Origin: Przewalskia tangutica
Lineage: Eukaryota > Streptophyta > Magnoliopsida > Solanales > Solanaceae
Assembly: GCA_029844215.1 (NCBI GenBank)
Contig: JAQGDG010000036.1
Span: 2,767,187-2,831,186, forward strand
Length of the DNA stretch: 64,000 nucleotides
Direction of reading: 5' to 3'
In this document: positions 29,212 through 41,348 of the stretch, in pieces
Layout of the letters: the number at the start of each line of letters is the position of its first letter
Numbering within the stretch: position 1 is the first letter of the stretch
Notes under the pieces: model-generated
The model's input: only the letters and a program-made list of their open reading frames with translations
The model's database searches: none
Told to the model about the DNA's origin: nothing
Program-made: the position numbers and the translations under genes

Positions 29212-32200
29212 TGTTATACCCCGTATTTCCAGAGTATGTACGTAAGGACGTACGTAGAAAATTTGAACTTGAGAATAAGGCTTGGCCGAATTATTTTTGT
29301 GCACAACACCCGGTTAGAGTCGTTGACTAAACGCTTTCCAGCTTTCGTAGGGAAAATTCCGGCTATGTCATTTTTAATTTTTGCGGATTTTTCCGAGAGA
29401 CGAAACATTTTGGACCAACAAGAGGGCGCCACTTGGCACCCTCTCATTGGTGGCGGTAGAGTGGACGAATTGCTTGGCTTTTGTCAAGTAGTTGGTAGGA
29501 TATTTTGTGGGTAGATGGATAAGGTGCACTTGGCATGATCTAGGCCCTACACTTGCATAGCACTTGGCTAGATCTTGGCCATTGGTTGGCCTTGGCTTGT
29601 ACTATAAATACCCCCCTTTGGAAGACTTCTTCATCCATTCCTAAAATTCCTTAAGTGTTAAAATCCTCCCTTCCCTTTGTGTAGTTGTTTCGTCCCACCC
29701 TCCCCCTTTTTGAGAAGGCCTTGTGAGAGTTCTTTCCCCAGTGGGGTAGGCCGAGGGTATACACTTCCTCTTGGTAGAAATACTCTAAAAGTATTGTTAT
29801 AATGCCCAAATTACCTTAGCCGTATACCTTGTAGTATTCTAAGGTTATACCTATACAAAAGCCCGATTATACTATTATACTTCCCGTCACCACCAAACCA
29901 AACCCTAAGGAAAATCTCCATGGTTAGTTGGAGTAGTATGTAGAAGTTGGTTAGAACTTCTAAGGGTGGTTTAGAGCGGGTTAGCGCACGGAGTTGGAGC
30001 TAAACGTTGCCGAGATCGACTTTATACTTGGATAATTATGGGCTTATCGAGGTAAATATCTTGTCCTCTATTGTAATTGGAAATTACATGATTGTTAGAC
30101 TATATAGTTGAAGTATACTATATATAGAATCAACGTTGTTATCGGCAATGTCTTTTGACTTAAGCCGAATAATAAGAAACCTTTTGAAAGAAGAGTACCG
30201 AATCAGTAATTACATGGATTGTATTAGATGAGACTTGTGTAGCTTTTACGTGGTAGAATTCTCCACGTCGGATTAGACATATAACCCCCGGTTGGCTTGG
30301 TAGTCGGCCCCGATAGAGGAGGAGATTTACGCTGTTTGTGAGGAGGTCTGCCGAATTTTACGTAGAATGTTCTACTGAAGAGATCTAAATGTTAATAAAG
30401 CGCCTTGTGGCCTTATAGGTTGAAGTACTACGTGTGGCGCGATCTACTTGGCTTAGGAGTAGCCGGCGGTTGGTAGTACTTGGAGCGTTTTGCTATTAGT
30501 CGATACTGTCGCGAGGTATGTGAACCTCTTCCTATCTCTTCTAGCATGATATATGTGTAACTATGTAGTGCGGTAGGCGACACGTGTTAAATGTATTTGA
30601 TTGGTCTAAAACATAAAGTGTTATAACGGCTTTATGGGAAGTTTGGTTATAACAGTTTTATGTAGGTAAGAAAATACTTGTGGTTTTTAAAAGGTAATTG
30701 ATTTGAACTGTAACTGGCTGGTTATGTGATAATAAAGAACTTGAAGTATTTCAAAGGATTTTTGAATCATTTTGAAAGAAGAAGTAATACTTGGTTTTTG
30801 AAAACTTAAGAGTTACACTAGCTTTATGGGAAGTTAGGTATAACGGCTTAAGAATGTTTCACGATTTGAAATCGAATGTGTATCGACAAACCACTGCGGC
30901 GTTAATAAAAGGAAATGTTTTGTGATTAAGTATTATTAAAACCAGTAGAAACTTCCACCTGCATAGAAGCTAAGATGAGACAAAATGATATTTCCTAGAT
31001 CATGGCTGCTGTAATAAGATTGTTATAAACAAGAATGTCCTACTCACACATAAGGTTTATGTTTCTCAGATTGTTAAAAGAGAATTATATTCCTAAATAA
31101 ATAAGACTATGAACTACGAAACCTTTCTAAAATAAGAAACGTAAACATTTGAAATTAGGCAAACTTGGACGTTTGGAAATTAATGTTGTTACTTGATTTT
31201 ACAAAGGTAAGTGTTTTGATTTACTTCAAAAGATAATCACTCTATTTTCATATACTACGGGTATTGTGTGGTTTTTGTGAAAGTAACGTATCTTTTAAAG
31301 AGTTAATGTATGAAGTACTTTGGGGATAAAAACCCGAACTTGCTGACAAATAGTAGAAAGTACCCCGTGTGTATAACTTGATTTGTGTTGGTTTGTGATA
31401 GCCTTGTAATACTTTCTTGTTGAATGATAAGTAAACATGCTAGGATGCTACGTGTGTTAGTATCTTGTGATGTTTGTGTAAAGGGGTTTTTCCCTTGTTT
31501 TGCTTGTGTTGTTTAACGATAAGCTGTTATGTTAGTATTATTCATCTCTTGAGATGATTCCGGAGGTTAAGCTGCCTCCGTCGCAGGTAGACTCAGTGGT
31601 CTAGTGACCTATGATTCGAGAATACCTGCATGCGGGTCCGTGATCTATGCGAGCTACGAGTTCCGGTTAGTGCGCCCTTTATGGCATGCGGTCCATGTGG
31701 CCATGCGGATCGCGAAGTCCGGCGGATGCCGGAGTAGCTACCTCGATGCGGGTTATACCTCATGCGGCCGATGAGATTGGCTATGCGGAGTCGGGAAGTT
31801 CCGTGGCTAGACGCGCACATTAGATATCTTTGCGAGTGGCGAAGCTTTGATCATGTGGCGGCCTAGACAGATCTCATGATACGATTTATGACCTTGTTGG
31901 TACTGCGTAGGTTTTAGTAGTCGGCTATGCCTTCGCACTTACCCGTCACGGTTTTATTATAACACGTGGGACACGGTGTTCGTATGTGTTCCTTGGTGCT
32001 TTCATATCATAGACCGGCCGGTGAGGAATGTGTTCCACGGGCACGATTGATGTTGTGGGCGTGAGACCCATTGTTATGCTTAAGTGATGACTTGAGGGCG
32101 TGAGTCCCTGACTTGACATGACTGTTTATTTATTGTGAACTGTAGTTTGGTTATCATACATGTCTCCTGCTTTATATAGACTACTATGATTTCATTTACA

Positions 32201-32656
32201 GTATTTATTTCAGTTTCACATACTCGGTACCTGTTGTACTGACCTCCTTCGGGGGGCTGCGTTCATGCCGCAGGTAAAGGTACACCAGTCGTTGATCCTC
32301 GCTCTTAGGGTCTTTGGGAAAGCTCCGTTTCTCCGGAGGCTTATCTTGGTATAGTCCCCTGTTGTGGTAGGTGCTTACATTCAGGGGTATGACGGGGCCC
32401 TGTCCCGTCGTTGTTGTCATATTATTCGTAGAGGTCACTGTTGTGGGCAGAATTTGTAAGAGGGTTGTAACTGTTCAAATTGCTATTTATATATATACTG
32501 AAGGTAACCGTTTTTGGTTAGTCTGTCTTCTTATTTCACTGTCATATTACATTGGTTTCATGTATTGTCTTTATGTTCCGCTGATTACTCTGATGTTGTG
32601 TCACTAGGGTGCCCGGGGTAAGGCATCAGTAACGGGCCCCGGAACGGGTCGTTACA
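29212..32656 (+). mobile_element. 3' LTR of E3
   Basis: 3445 bp. TATAAATA at 29603, micro-uORF MPKLP 29802-29819, donor-like GT 30052-30053. The 3'-end hairpin is TATGACGGG (32388-32396) with CCCGTCGTT (32404-32412), where the G-C pair of E2 is A-T. Confidence 0.95.
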
Positions 32657-32661
32657 CTAAT

Positions 32662-34686
32662 GGTCTTTACACTAGTCTGGGGTAATCATATCTCGTGTAA
32701 CCTACATAACCATAGTTGTATTCTCTTTTATCATTCTGGTCATAACCTTTCCTTCTGCTTATTATTAGCAGCAGTATTTCTATCTTGATTCATAATCGTA
32801 CAGTTTCATACATGCGTACTACCTGCATTTATCCCTATGACACTTCCTCGACCATTTCGTAACGTCGTTCGTAAGTACCTTAACACAATACTTCTCCCAC
32901 GGTTATCTAAAACTGTAACCTATGGCATGACGATGCTGAAGACCTTACCAGTCTCCTATCCTTCGTCTAACAACCTGGGTACACATTCCTCATAATACGT
33001 AAAACTATCCTTTTACGTGGGGGAGAGAACTTATCTCCCTTAAATAAACTTTCCTTGGAGTTACAACCCTAATCACAGGGTCCCCTTGCGGTCTTATAAA
33101 TATCTAATCATCACGCACCGCCTTAAAATCGTGTAGATTTTCAAAACCTACCAAAGATGTCTTCAGCTTTCCACAGGCAGCACTCACACTTATTTTATTC
33201 TTTCCTTGCGCACTTTCCTGAAATTATCCGTAAGGTCGTGGTCCTGACCGCCACACCAAACCAACTCCAAGTACCTCCAAGGGCACTTAACATATACTCC
33301 TTCAAATTCGAGTATTACTTACTTGCTGCATTAATTTACCTCAAATGAACAAGTCACACAGACTTATTAACATCAACTATGTCAAATAAGGAAGGATAAT
33401 TCACTGGTTACAACCACTTCTCTTCCTTTCCACTCGATAACCGGCTTACCAGGAAACCGGAATCGAGTCATCCTCTCTCTGCAGTCACGTTTGCATAACA
33501 AGAGGCCAACTAGCTCGTACTCATAATGACCTCAACGTTTGTCATAACAGCTCTGCTAGGTCTGCTAGGGTCCAACGACTGTATCATTACCGATAATTAT
33601 TAACTACCCGCTCAGCTACCACCCAACACTCACGGGTGTAGTCACCTCGAAAGGTTCTCATGGAGTCAGGCTATATTTCTTTACACTTGGTTTCTCTTCT
33701 TTTCACTGGTCGTACTCTTTCCGTACTTCCAAACTTATACTAGCATACGTAGATAACTTCCATACTAATTCTGGCCTCCACTCTTTGGAGTTACTAAATT
33801 AAACAATATAAGGCCCTTTCCGGCTCTCACAACCTGGTTCCGGTGGAATGCGTCCACGAACCCATAAAACGATTTACTAGACTTGGGCCTTGCACCCTCG
33901 TAACCCTGTCACGTAGCGGGAGTACTATCAACTGATCCCATTCCATTTCAGGCTATGGGGCGACCCTTAATAGGTCCTCAACCCGACTCGGAGTCGCACT
34001 TAACTCTTATCCTTGGTCTGACTTAACTTTTTACTACCCGAGAAGGCCTTATGTACCTAAGGTCTCGGAGGTTATCAACATTCTTAGGCTCGCAATTTCC
34101 ATGCTCCAAGCCTACCTTATCAGTCCCCCCCGTAAACGGGTACAATAACTTCTCATAATACCATAATCGTGTTGTCTTGACCACAACAACCATACTTACT
34201 CCATACGGATCTCACCTGTACCATTTCTTAATCATACTACGTAGTTCAATCTATTAACATAGTCTTCCATTAAGTCCCTTAATTATAACTTCTTAAGGGT
34301 CCGTTACCTTCTCAGACAACTCATCATCTCCTAATTATCTCAAATTAGTACGTAAAACCTTGATGAGAGTTCATTAAACTGTTTCATACCTTCCCGGTAT
34401 TTATGTAGTTCTTACCAATTCCTGGTAATCTAAACCAATTCTAGGCAACCCATATATGACCCTCTTACATAAATCCGTATAGTTGTACGTCATTATACCG
34501 ACTATACAACAATTACAACCAACCTAGATACGCAATCCACATAATCCTTCCTAGGTCACTGCTGCCTTTCTCGTAGTTGTAATCAACATAACTCGTTAGG
34601 GAGAGACGACCCTAACAACACAGCTCTATCGCACGATCTCAGAGTGAGAAGAATGGAAACCAATCCTAAATGTCCTGCAGCCTCCT
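32662..34686 (-). other. Noncoding 5' interior of M1 (module about 33828-34030)
   Basis: On the minus strand, the stretch 34261-34620 matches the leader of element C (63680-64000) and of M2 (about 40860-41170), so it is a shared gag-less leader. The block 33828-34030 is M1's version of the noncoding module, with TCGGGTTGAGGACC and TGGGCCC-type words in the same order. I see no coding motif in 32662-33827. Confidence 0.65.
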
Positions 34687-34720
34687 GGTTAAAGATGTGG
34701 TGCACAACACACCGATAACC
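34687..34720 (-). other. Leader hairpin of M1 with GTGCAC loop
   Basis: On the minus strand GGTTATCGGTGTG pairs with CACATCTTTAACC around TTGTGCAC, with two mismatches and one G-U. The second pair is G-C where E1 and E2 have A-T. Confidence 0.72.
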
Positions 34721-34759
34721 AAGACTCTACTAGACACGGTCTGTAGACACTTTCCGAGG

Positions 34760-34777
34760 ACTAAGCGCTCGATACCA
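34760..34777 (-). promoter_or_regulatory. Primer-binding site of M1
   Basis: Read on the minus strand as TGGTATCGAGCG, four bases from the 5' LTR end. Confidence 0.85.
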
Positions 34778-34781
34778 CTTT

Positions 34782-37700
34782 TGTCACGACCGACCGGGCA
34801 GGATCGTGCCCTACAGGCACCCCTTTTAGGTACATATCAAAGAATAGCAGCGGAACATACACAACTCACATAATACTTAGACATAAATAACAACAGGCTA
34901 GCCGATGAGGCCACCTTCCATAAAATATACATAATAAAACAGTACACTTTTTTTCTTCTTTACAACCCAATCCACAAGACATGACTACAGACCTCTAAGA
35001 ATAACAACTGTGACGGGACAGGGCCCCGCCATACCCCTGAATGTACAACAACCGGCAATACCAGGGATCTGTACCAATGATAAGCCTCCGGAGTAATGAA
35101 GCTTCTCACAGCTGAACAGTGATCCTAAGAATGAGGATCAGCAACCTGTATACTCTACCTGCGGCATGAACGCAGCCCCCCGAAGGAGGTCAGTACAACA
35201 TGTACCAAATATGTGAAACTGAAAGTACTGTAGTGAAATCATAAGTCTAAGATAAAGCGGGTGACATGTATGATAACTCAAATAACAGTACACTGTGCCT
35301 TACTAACAATGAGAGTAACAAGAGTATACTTTACTGCATAAAAATAGGAGGCTCATGATCAAAGTAGGCCACCCGCCCGTAGTATCATTAAGCAATCCTA
35401 CTCCTGAGACTATTTCACCCGCATAGGTCCTGTGGACCCGCAATGAGGTAACTTCCTCGCATAGGTTGTATCCGCCCGCATAGGTCGTGTGGACCCGCAT
35501 GAGGTATTCCTCGCATAGGACTATTTCACCCGCACAGGACTATTTCACCCGATGGGCCCGCAATGAGTACAAACGCCGCACTCGCATCATGGGTAGCAAA
35601 TCCATGGAATTAGTAGTAACCCGGGGCTTTACCCCGTAAGAATAAACTAGCACAACCGGCTATCATACATAACATAAGCGCTACCGGCTTACCATATCAT
35701 AACATAAGCACTACCGACTTATCATACATAACATAAGCAAGTTAAGAAATCCCCTAACTTCTTATTAGTCTTATACATATACACTCTCATTTTAGTTTAC
35801 TTAAGGCACTAACATGTCATTATAAAAATCCGGGAATTTAACCCAAAGTGCTACGTACTTCTACTCTTTTAAAATGACTCTTTTTCAAATAAACTTCCAA
35901 GATACTAATAACCGTAGTATCAAGACATATCTACTTTTCAAGACAAGTCACCATACTTTTTAGAAATACATTTACCGGCTTCTAAATCAAGTGACTTCTT
36001 TCTTTTAAAACCTTAAGCAAGTGATGCCTTAAAATCAATTTGCCTTTCATCATTTCAAGTCATTTATCATACTTACATTAGTTAGAGTAAACCACTTTTT
36101 TTAACTTCCCATAAAGCTATTATAAACAACTTCCCATAAAGTCGTTATACTAGCTTTATACTTTAGAAACTTACATTCTTCCTTATATCCAAGGGACTTA
36201 TACTTTTAAAACAAAACAAGTATCATATACTTTTAAAATACTTCAAGTCCCTTAACTTTTAGAAACCAAGATATCCTTAATATTTTTGAACAAGTGAGTT
36301 AATTCCCTAACTCAACCAACTTAGTCATTCTTAAAATAAGCCAAGGATATCAAATGGACTAGATTGTCAAAATCTCGTACGTCTACCGTACTATATGTTT
36401 ACAACTATTCATGCTCAAGAGATAAGAAAGTTCCACATACCTCTTCGGTTTAATCCACTTGCTAAGTCCAATATGTCGTACGTAGTATGTCAACCTATAA
36501 TGACCATAATACGTTTATTAACTTCTAGCTTCCACGTAGAATATTGTAAGTGCAAAGTCACTAAATTCTACGGAAAATCGGACAGCACTTCCTTTGTTTC
36601 TACATACTTTTCCACATTTTTCAAGGCCCGAATACTATAGCCAAACACGCCACATTTAAGGCCCAACAATGTAATTATCAATAGGGGATTACACGCCTAC
36701 AAGACGTGTAAAATTCCGCCCCACAAATTAATATCAAACTAATCCAACATACTATGTCAATTCGGCAATTTGAGGGACACCAAAACAAATTCTTCTCCAA
36801 TTCCTTTTCAATTCAAGTTGTTTAGCACAACATGTTATAAAACCGCAATTGATTATAACAACTATAATCTTCAAGTAGATAACATGCGACGATTCTAATT
36901 AACGACCAAATTGTAATTCAATTTCAAATGACTCAACATGTCATTTTCGGATTTGAGCTTATAAACTTCCATAACACTTATCAATCTTCATAACACATAT
37001 CACCTGATCATTTCTAACTTATCATAACATGGAATCTTCAATTACAAAAGTAAGACGAAGATTATTACCTCATTTAGCCCAAATATGATCCAAGATTACA
37101 AGTCGATCCTTAGCAACTTTAGCTCATCTTTTCGACGTTCCAATCCACTCCAAGCAACCCTTAGAAGCTTATGAAGAACTTCTCTTCAAGTTCCAACTTC
37201 AAAGTTGAAGAACTCCTTAGGTTTTCGCCTTGCGACTAATACGAAAATGCCATTTCTCCGGGATATTTCTATTGAGATACCCTTACAATACCATTAGGAA
37301 CCTTGGTTTAAAGTATGAGGATTATTGGACAACAATTGAAAATTTTCTTCTAGAAACTTTCTCCAAAGCCGAGAGCTCCCTATGAGTTCTTCAATATCGT
37401 TTTTCAAATTTTCTCTAAGTGTTGAGAATGACAAAGTCTACTACTAGTGTATATATATAACATGATGGAGGGTCAATATTAGTACATATGGATGGCTTGT
37501 ATGAGTTTCACATGGATCTTGCCCAAGTGGCCCTTTGACAAGTCAACAATATTAAGCTTAAGTCTTTAGCAAGACTTGGTCATCTCTTTAATGGTCAAAT
37601 GACCATTCTAACCATGTCAAATTCATCCAAGACCACTAAGGGGGGTGACACATGTCGCCCTCCCGTTCGTCGTAATATTTCATTTTCTGACATTTCCATA

Positions 37701-37792
37701 ATTCCGATAAATTTTCACTAGTCTCAAATCTTAACATTTTGAGTTCTTACGTACGTTCTTATAAACATATCCTGGAATTCCGGGGTGTAACA
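34782..37792 (-). mobile_element. 5' LTR of M1
   Basis: 3011 bp; in plus orientation TGTCACGACC ... GGTGTAACA. The 3'-end hairpin lies at 35011-35034. The donor-like ATGAG/GTAA has its GT at 37067-37068 (minus). A TATATATA box lies at about 37451-37460 (minus), roughly 335 bp from the LTR start, where the 3' copy reads TATGTATG. Confidence 0.92.
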
Positions 37793-37797
37793 TTTAC

Positions 37798-38234
37798 ATA
37801 CTTAGTACATATTGTGTACTGACCCCTTCTCGGGCTGCGTTCATCTGCGGTAGGAGTAGCGGTGGTGGATCCTCATTCTTAGGATCATTGATCAGGTGTC
37901 AGAAGCTCCATTTCTCTGGAGGCTTGCCTTTTGGTACGATTCTCCCTGATGTTGTAGATATTATGTACATTCAGGGGTATGTCGGGGCCTGTCCGCCATT
38001 TGTTATTCTGAAGTGCAGTAGTCACATTTGTGGTTGGGAACATGTAAACGAGTTATCTTGTTTTACTTTTTGGTTATGTATATTTTATGGAAGGCGGCCT
38101 TATCGGTTAGCCTGTGATGTTTATTGTCCAAACATTTTTATGTGTTGTGTATGTTCCGTTGCTATTCTCTGATGTATACCTGAAAGGGGTGCCCAGGTAG
38201 GGCACCAGTCGCGGCCCGGGGTCGGGTCGTGACA
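37798..38234 (+). mobile_element. LTR-A, right part
   Basis: It continues LTR-A after M1 and ends GGGTCGTGACA at 38234. No primer site follows, so it is a 3' or solo LTR. The sequence after it (GTTATATATTATTATTACCCC) belongs to LTR-B. Confidence 0.85.
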
Positions 38235-38867
38235 GTTATATATTATTATTACCCCATAGATTAGCTCTCCATGAAGTCATGTACCCGATATGAGGGATTC
38301 CACGGACATGAGATATATATATATATATATTGCATATGTGTACGCCGACAGTGAGGTAGGATGCTACGGGCGCGTCACATAGATATATTTTACACTTACG
38401 GCTGTCGGCAGTGATGGGGGATTCCACGGGAATGAGATATATATATATATATATTGCATATGTGTACGCCGATAGTGAGGTAGGATGCCACGGGCGCGTC
38501 ACGTGGTTATATTTTACACTTACGGCTGTCGGCAGTGATGGGGGTACGGTTTCCCTAGTGTTGTAGATTTACGTACACTCAGGGGTATGGCGGGACCCTG
38601 TCCCGTCACAGTTGTTATGTAAAATTCTTAGAGGTCTGTAGTCATATCTTGTAGATTGGTTTGTAAAAAAAAAAAAAAAAAGAGGTAACTGCTTTTTGGG
38701 GTTATGTGTATATTTTTGGAAGGTGGCCTTATCGGCTAGCCTGTTGAAATTTCATGACTTGTATTTTTTTTAAGTTGTGTGTATGTTCCGCTACTATTCT
38801 CTGATGTTTACCTGTAAGGGGTGCCCATGAAGGGCACCAGTCGCGGGCCCGGGGTCGGGTCGTGACA
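38235..38867 (+). mobile_element. LTR-B, right part
   Basis: It ends GGGTCGTGACA at 38867, followed by TTAGG and M2 LTR sequence without a primer site. It contains two copies of a roughly 123-bp unit (38310-38432, 38433-38540), each with a (TA)n run and an ATTCCACGGG box, and a poly-A run at about 38668-38684. The family matches M3's LTR in reverse (46860-46960). The hairpin TATGGCGGG/CCCGTCA is at 38586-38608. Confidence 0.82.
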
Positions 38868-40120
38868 TTAGGGGCTGATTTTCCAACATTACAACACCCC
38901 AAGCGATCCATAAAAGCGACACGACGTCTAATGATTTTAGGCAGTTTTCGGCCAACAACAACTACAACAAACCATAGTCCTTTTCCTTAATTCCTTTTAA
39001 TCCAATTCTCATTCCAACATGTTATATAAGTTATATTATATATCAACAACAATATTTCCTTCATTATATAACATGCAACACGTGTAAATAACGACAATAA
39101 AACCAACGAATTCAATGGCGACAAAAGTGCTACTCTCGGCCAACTTGCCAAAAGTGGCTCAAATACTTTTCAATCTTCATTCTTTTTAGTACATGCTCAT
39201 CCATACATATCAACAATAAGTAATATCCAATTACTTTAATTTAAGAAGAACTATTACCTCATTTTTGTGCCAAAAATCGTCCAAAACAACCCGCTAAAAA
39301 TTGACCCACAGTTTTCATTTCGCTCCACTTATTCAAGTTCCAATCACATATATGTGACCCCTATGAACTTATACACAACTTCACTTTGCATTTCACTTCC
39401 AAAAAGTCGACGGAACCTTAGGGTTTCACACCCTCATTTTCGGCCAACCTATTTTTCTTGCGGTTTAAGGGGTTATCTTTGCTTAGCACTTCATTAGGGA
39501 GCTTAGTCTTGAGTTTGAGGATTTATCACTAAAGATTGAAGAATTTTTGTCTCCAAAAGAGGCCCAAAACCGAGAGCCCTCAATGAGAGAAAGAGATATG
39601 AAATATGGCTAAGTGTTGAGTGAAGTCTTGCACTCCTCTATGTATAATATAATGTATCCCATGTAGTGAGATCTTGCCAAGTGTATGGCCTAAGTGTAGC
39701 AAGACAAGTGGAGTGGGACCCACATCTCCACTTGTCCTCAAAATATCTAAAGAGTCCAAGTCTTCAAGACTAAGTGGGGGTGACACGTGTCGCCCTCCCA
39801 TTCGTCCAAAATATTTCCTTCCCCCAAAATATCTATAATTGGTCAAAATATCGAAAACCTTGTGGGCCCCACAAAATCGTAAAATTTCCCGGGTGGGCCC
39901 CACATGACCAAATCCGAAAATAGAAATCCAAAAATCCAATATATTCCAAAAATCTCAAATACCAAATTTGAGAACCAAATTCCAATTAATAAACATTTTC
40001 CTTCACAAATTCCCGATATTTTTCCTTAAGAAAAAGTAATCCTTATTTCTTTCCAAAATTCAAATCTCAATTTCTTACGCACGTTCTCATCTCATTGCCT
40101 TGGAAATACTGGGTGTAACA
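38868..40120 (-). mobile_element. 3' LTR of M2 (first part cut off by LTR-B)
   Basis: Nearly identical to 43914-45156, the same part of M2's other LTR, and ends CTGGGTGTAACA. The rest of this LTR lies beyond LTR-B, off the window's left side. Confidence 0.92.
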
Positions 40121-40155
40121 TCCTTCCCCCCTTAGAAACATTCGTCCCGAATGTT
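40121..40155 (-). promoter_or_regulatory. Polypurine tract and palindrome of M2
   Basis: On the minus strand CTAAGGGGGGAAGGA (40121-40135) abuts the 3' LTR. AACATTCG/CGAATGTT (40137-40144, 40148-40155) is a perfect palindrome. Confidence 0.87.
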
Positions 40156-41255
40156 CATACTAGGTTCATGCTACACAAACATCGGCATAGTCTCCTTAAA
40201 CTATACCCACGAAACCAAATATGCCACACATGGCTACAATATATCTCACGTGCATATACATCAATCAAAGCCAAACGAGGAATCAAATCTAAAGTGTAGA
40301 TCACCACTATTAACTCTCATTCATGGCCTAAAAGGGTTCTCTTTTCGTACCTTCATTATTCATAGCTGTAAACACTTCAATTCTTTTAACACTTTAAGGT
40401 CATTCTCGACTCCCACGACCCGGTTTCGGTGGAACACGTCCACGAACTCGTACAACGATTAACTAGACTTGGGCCTTGCACCCTCGTGACCCTATCACAT
40501 AGTGGGACCACCTCTAACTGACCCCACTCCATTCCAGGCTACGGATCGACCCGCAATTGGTTCACAACCCGACCCATCATCGCACTTAACTCTCATTCTT
40601 GGTCTGGAAAAAAACAATCTTACTATCCGAGAAGGCCTTGTACATCTAAGGTCTCAGCGGTTATTAATATTCTAAGGTTCACAATTATTCTACGTCTCAA
40701 GCTTACATTATCAGTCCCCACATACGGGTAAGGTAGTTTCTCAAAATCTCAGAATTTTGTTTTCTTACTCACAACAACTCTATCACAATCACTTAAGCGT
40801 ACAACACAGTTTACTCTAACAACATGGTATGTCCTTAAGTCAATTGAACCTGATCTTTTAAAAGTCTATCACAATCTTAGACAGTTCATTACCTCCTGAC
40901 TATACCAAATCAGTACATATATTAAGCATAGGTGTGGATTCAATAAACTGTTTCACACCTTCCAAGTAATTACTAAGGCTTAACCAACTCATGGTAACTC
41001 ATAATCATTCTAGGCAACACACATATGACCCCAAATAAATACGCTCGTACAGATATACATCATCATTATATCAACGATACAATAGTTTTACCAACCTGGA
41101 TACGCAATCCATATAATCCTTTCTGGGTCACTGTTGTCTTTCTCATAGCTGTAATCAAAATAATACGTTAGGGAGAGACTACCCTAACAACACAGCTCTA
41201 TCGCACAATCTCGGAGTGAGAAGAAGGGAAACCAATCCTAAATGTACTATAGCCT

Positions 41256-41295
41256 CTTGTTTATAGATGTGGTGCACAACACACCGATAAACAAG
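41256..41295 (-). other. Leader hairpin of M2 with GTGCAC loop, longest stem
   Basis: On the minus strand CTTGTTTATCGGTGTG pairs with CACATCTATAAACAAG, one mismatch and one G-U, around TTGTGCAC. The second core pair is T-A here, against A-T in E1/E2 and G-C in M1. Confidence 0.78.
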
Positions 41296-41348
41296 ACTCT
41301 GTTCTACGATGCAGTAGACATTAGAGGACTAAGCGCTCGATACCACTA

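Larger units (their letters stand above)
23061..32656 (+). mobile_element. Non-autonomous gypsy element E3
   Basis: 5' LTR 23061-26546, primer site 26549, gag remnant 26744-27497, shared noncoding module about 27545-28075, integrase-to-chromodomain remnant about 28090-28960, polypurine tract 29199-29211, 3' LTR 29212-32656. Protease, RT and RNase H are absent. M4 has the same layout, so this is a shared design and not one chance deletion. E3 sits inside M1 in the opposite direction. Confidence 0.92.
17940..37792 (-). mobile_element. Gypsy element M1, minus strand, containing E3
   Basis: The 5' LTR is 34782-37792 and the 3' LTR 17940-20966, with primer site at about 34760-34777 and polypurine tract at 20967-20980. 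The interior keeps RNase H and integrase but lacks gag, protease and RT; noncoding sequence takes their place. E3 lies inside (23061-32656). The flanks TTTTC (17935-17939) and TTTAC (37793-37797) are a probable duplication with one mismatch. In that reading the left LTR has lost its terminal T. Confidence 0.88.
40121..41348 (-). mobile_element. Interior of M2: 1.2 kb, noncoding
   Basis: Read on the minus strand: primer site (about 41330-41346), hairpin, gag-less leader (about 40860-41230), noncoding module (about 40404-40610), palindrome and polypurine tract. I find no gag or pol motif. With 3.8 kb LTRs this is an extreme non-autonomous design, smaller inside than classical LARDs but with far larger LTRs than TRIMs. 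Confidence 0.82.

Noticed and set aside
38236..38502. Frame with YIYIYI runs suggesting a membrane peptide
   Set aside because: It is produced by (TA)n microsatellites.
38668..38684. Poly-A run as a retroposon tail
   Set aside because: It lies inside LTR-B between conserved LTR segments and has no flanking duplication.
39580..39939. 119-codon frame conserved between 39580-39939 and 44619-44942
   Set aside because: Conservation is explained by the two LTRs of M2. It lies at the LTR promoter region, and the copies differ by frame-neutral and non-neutral changes alike.
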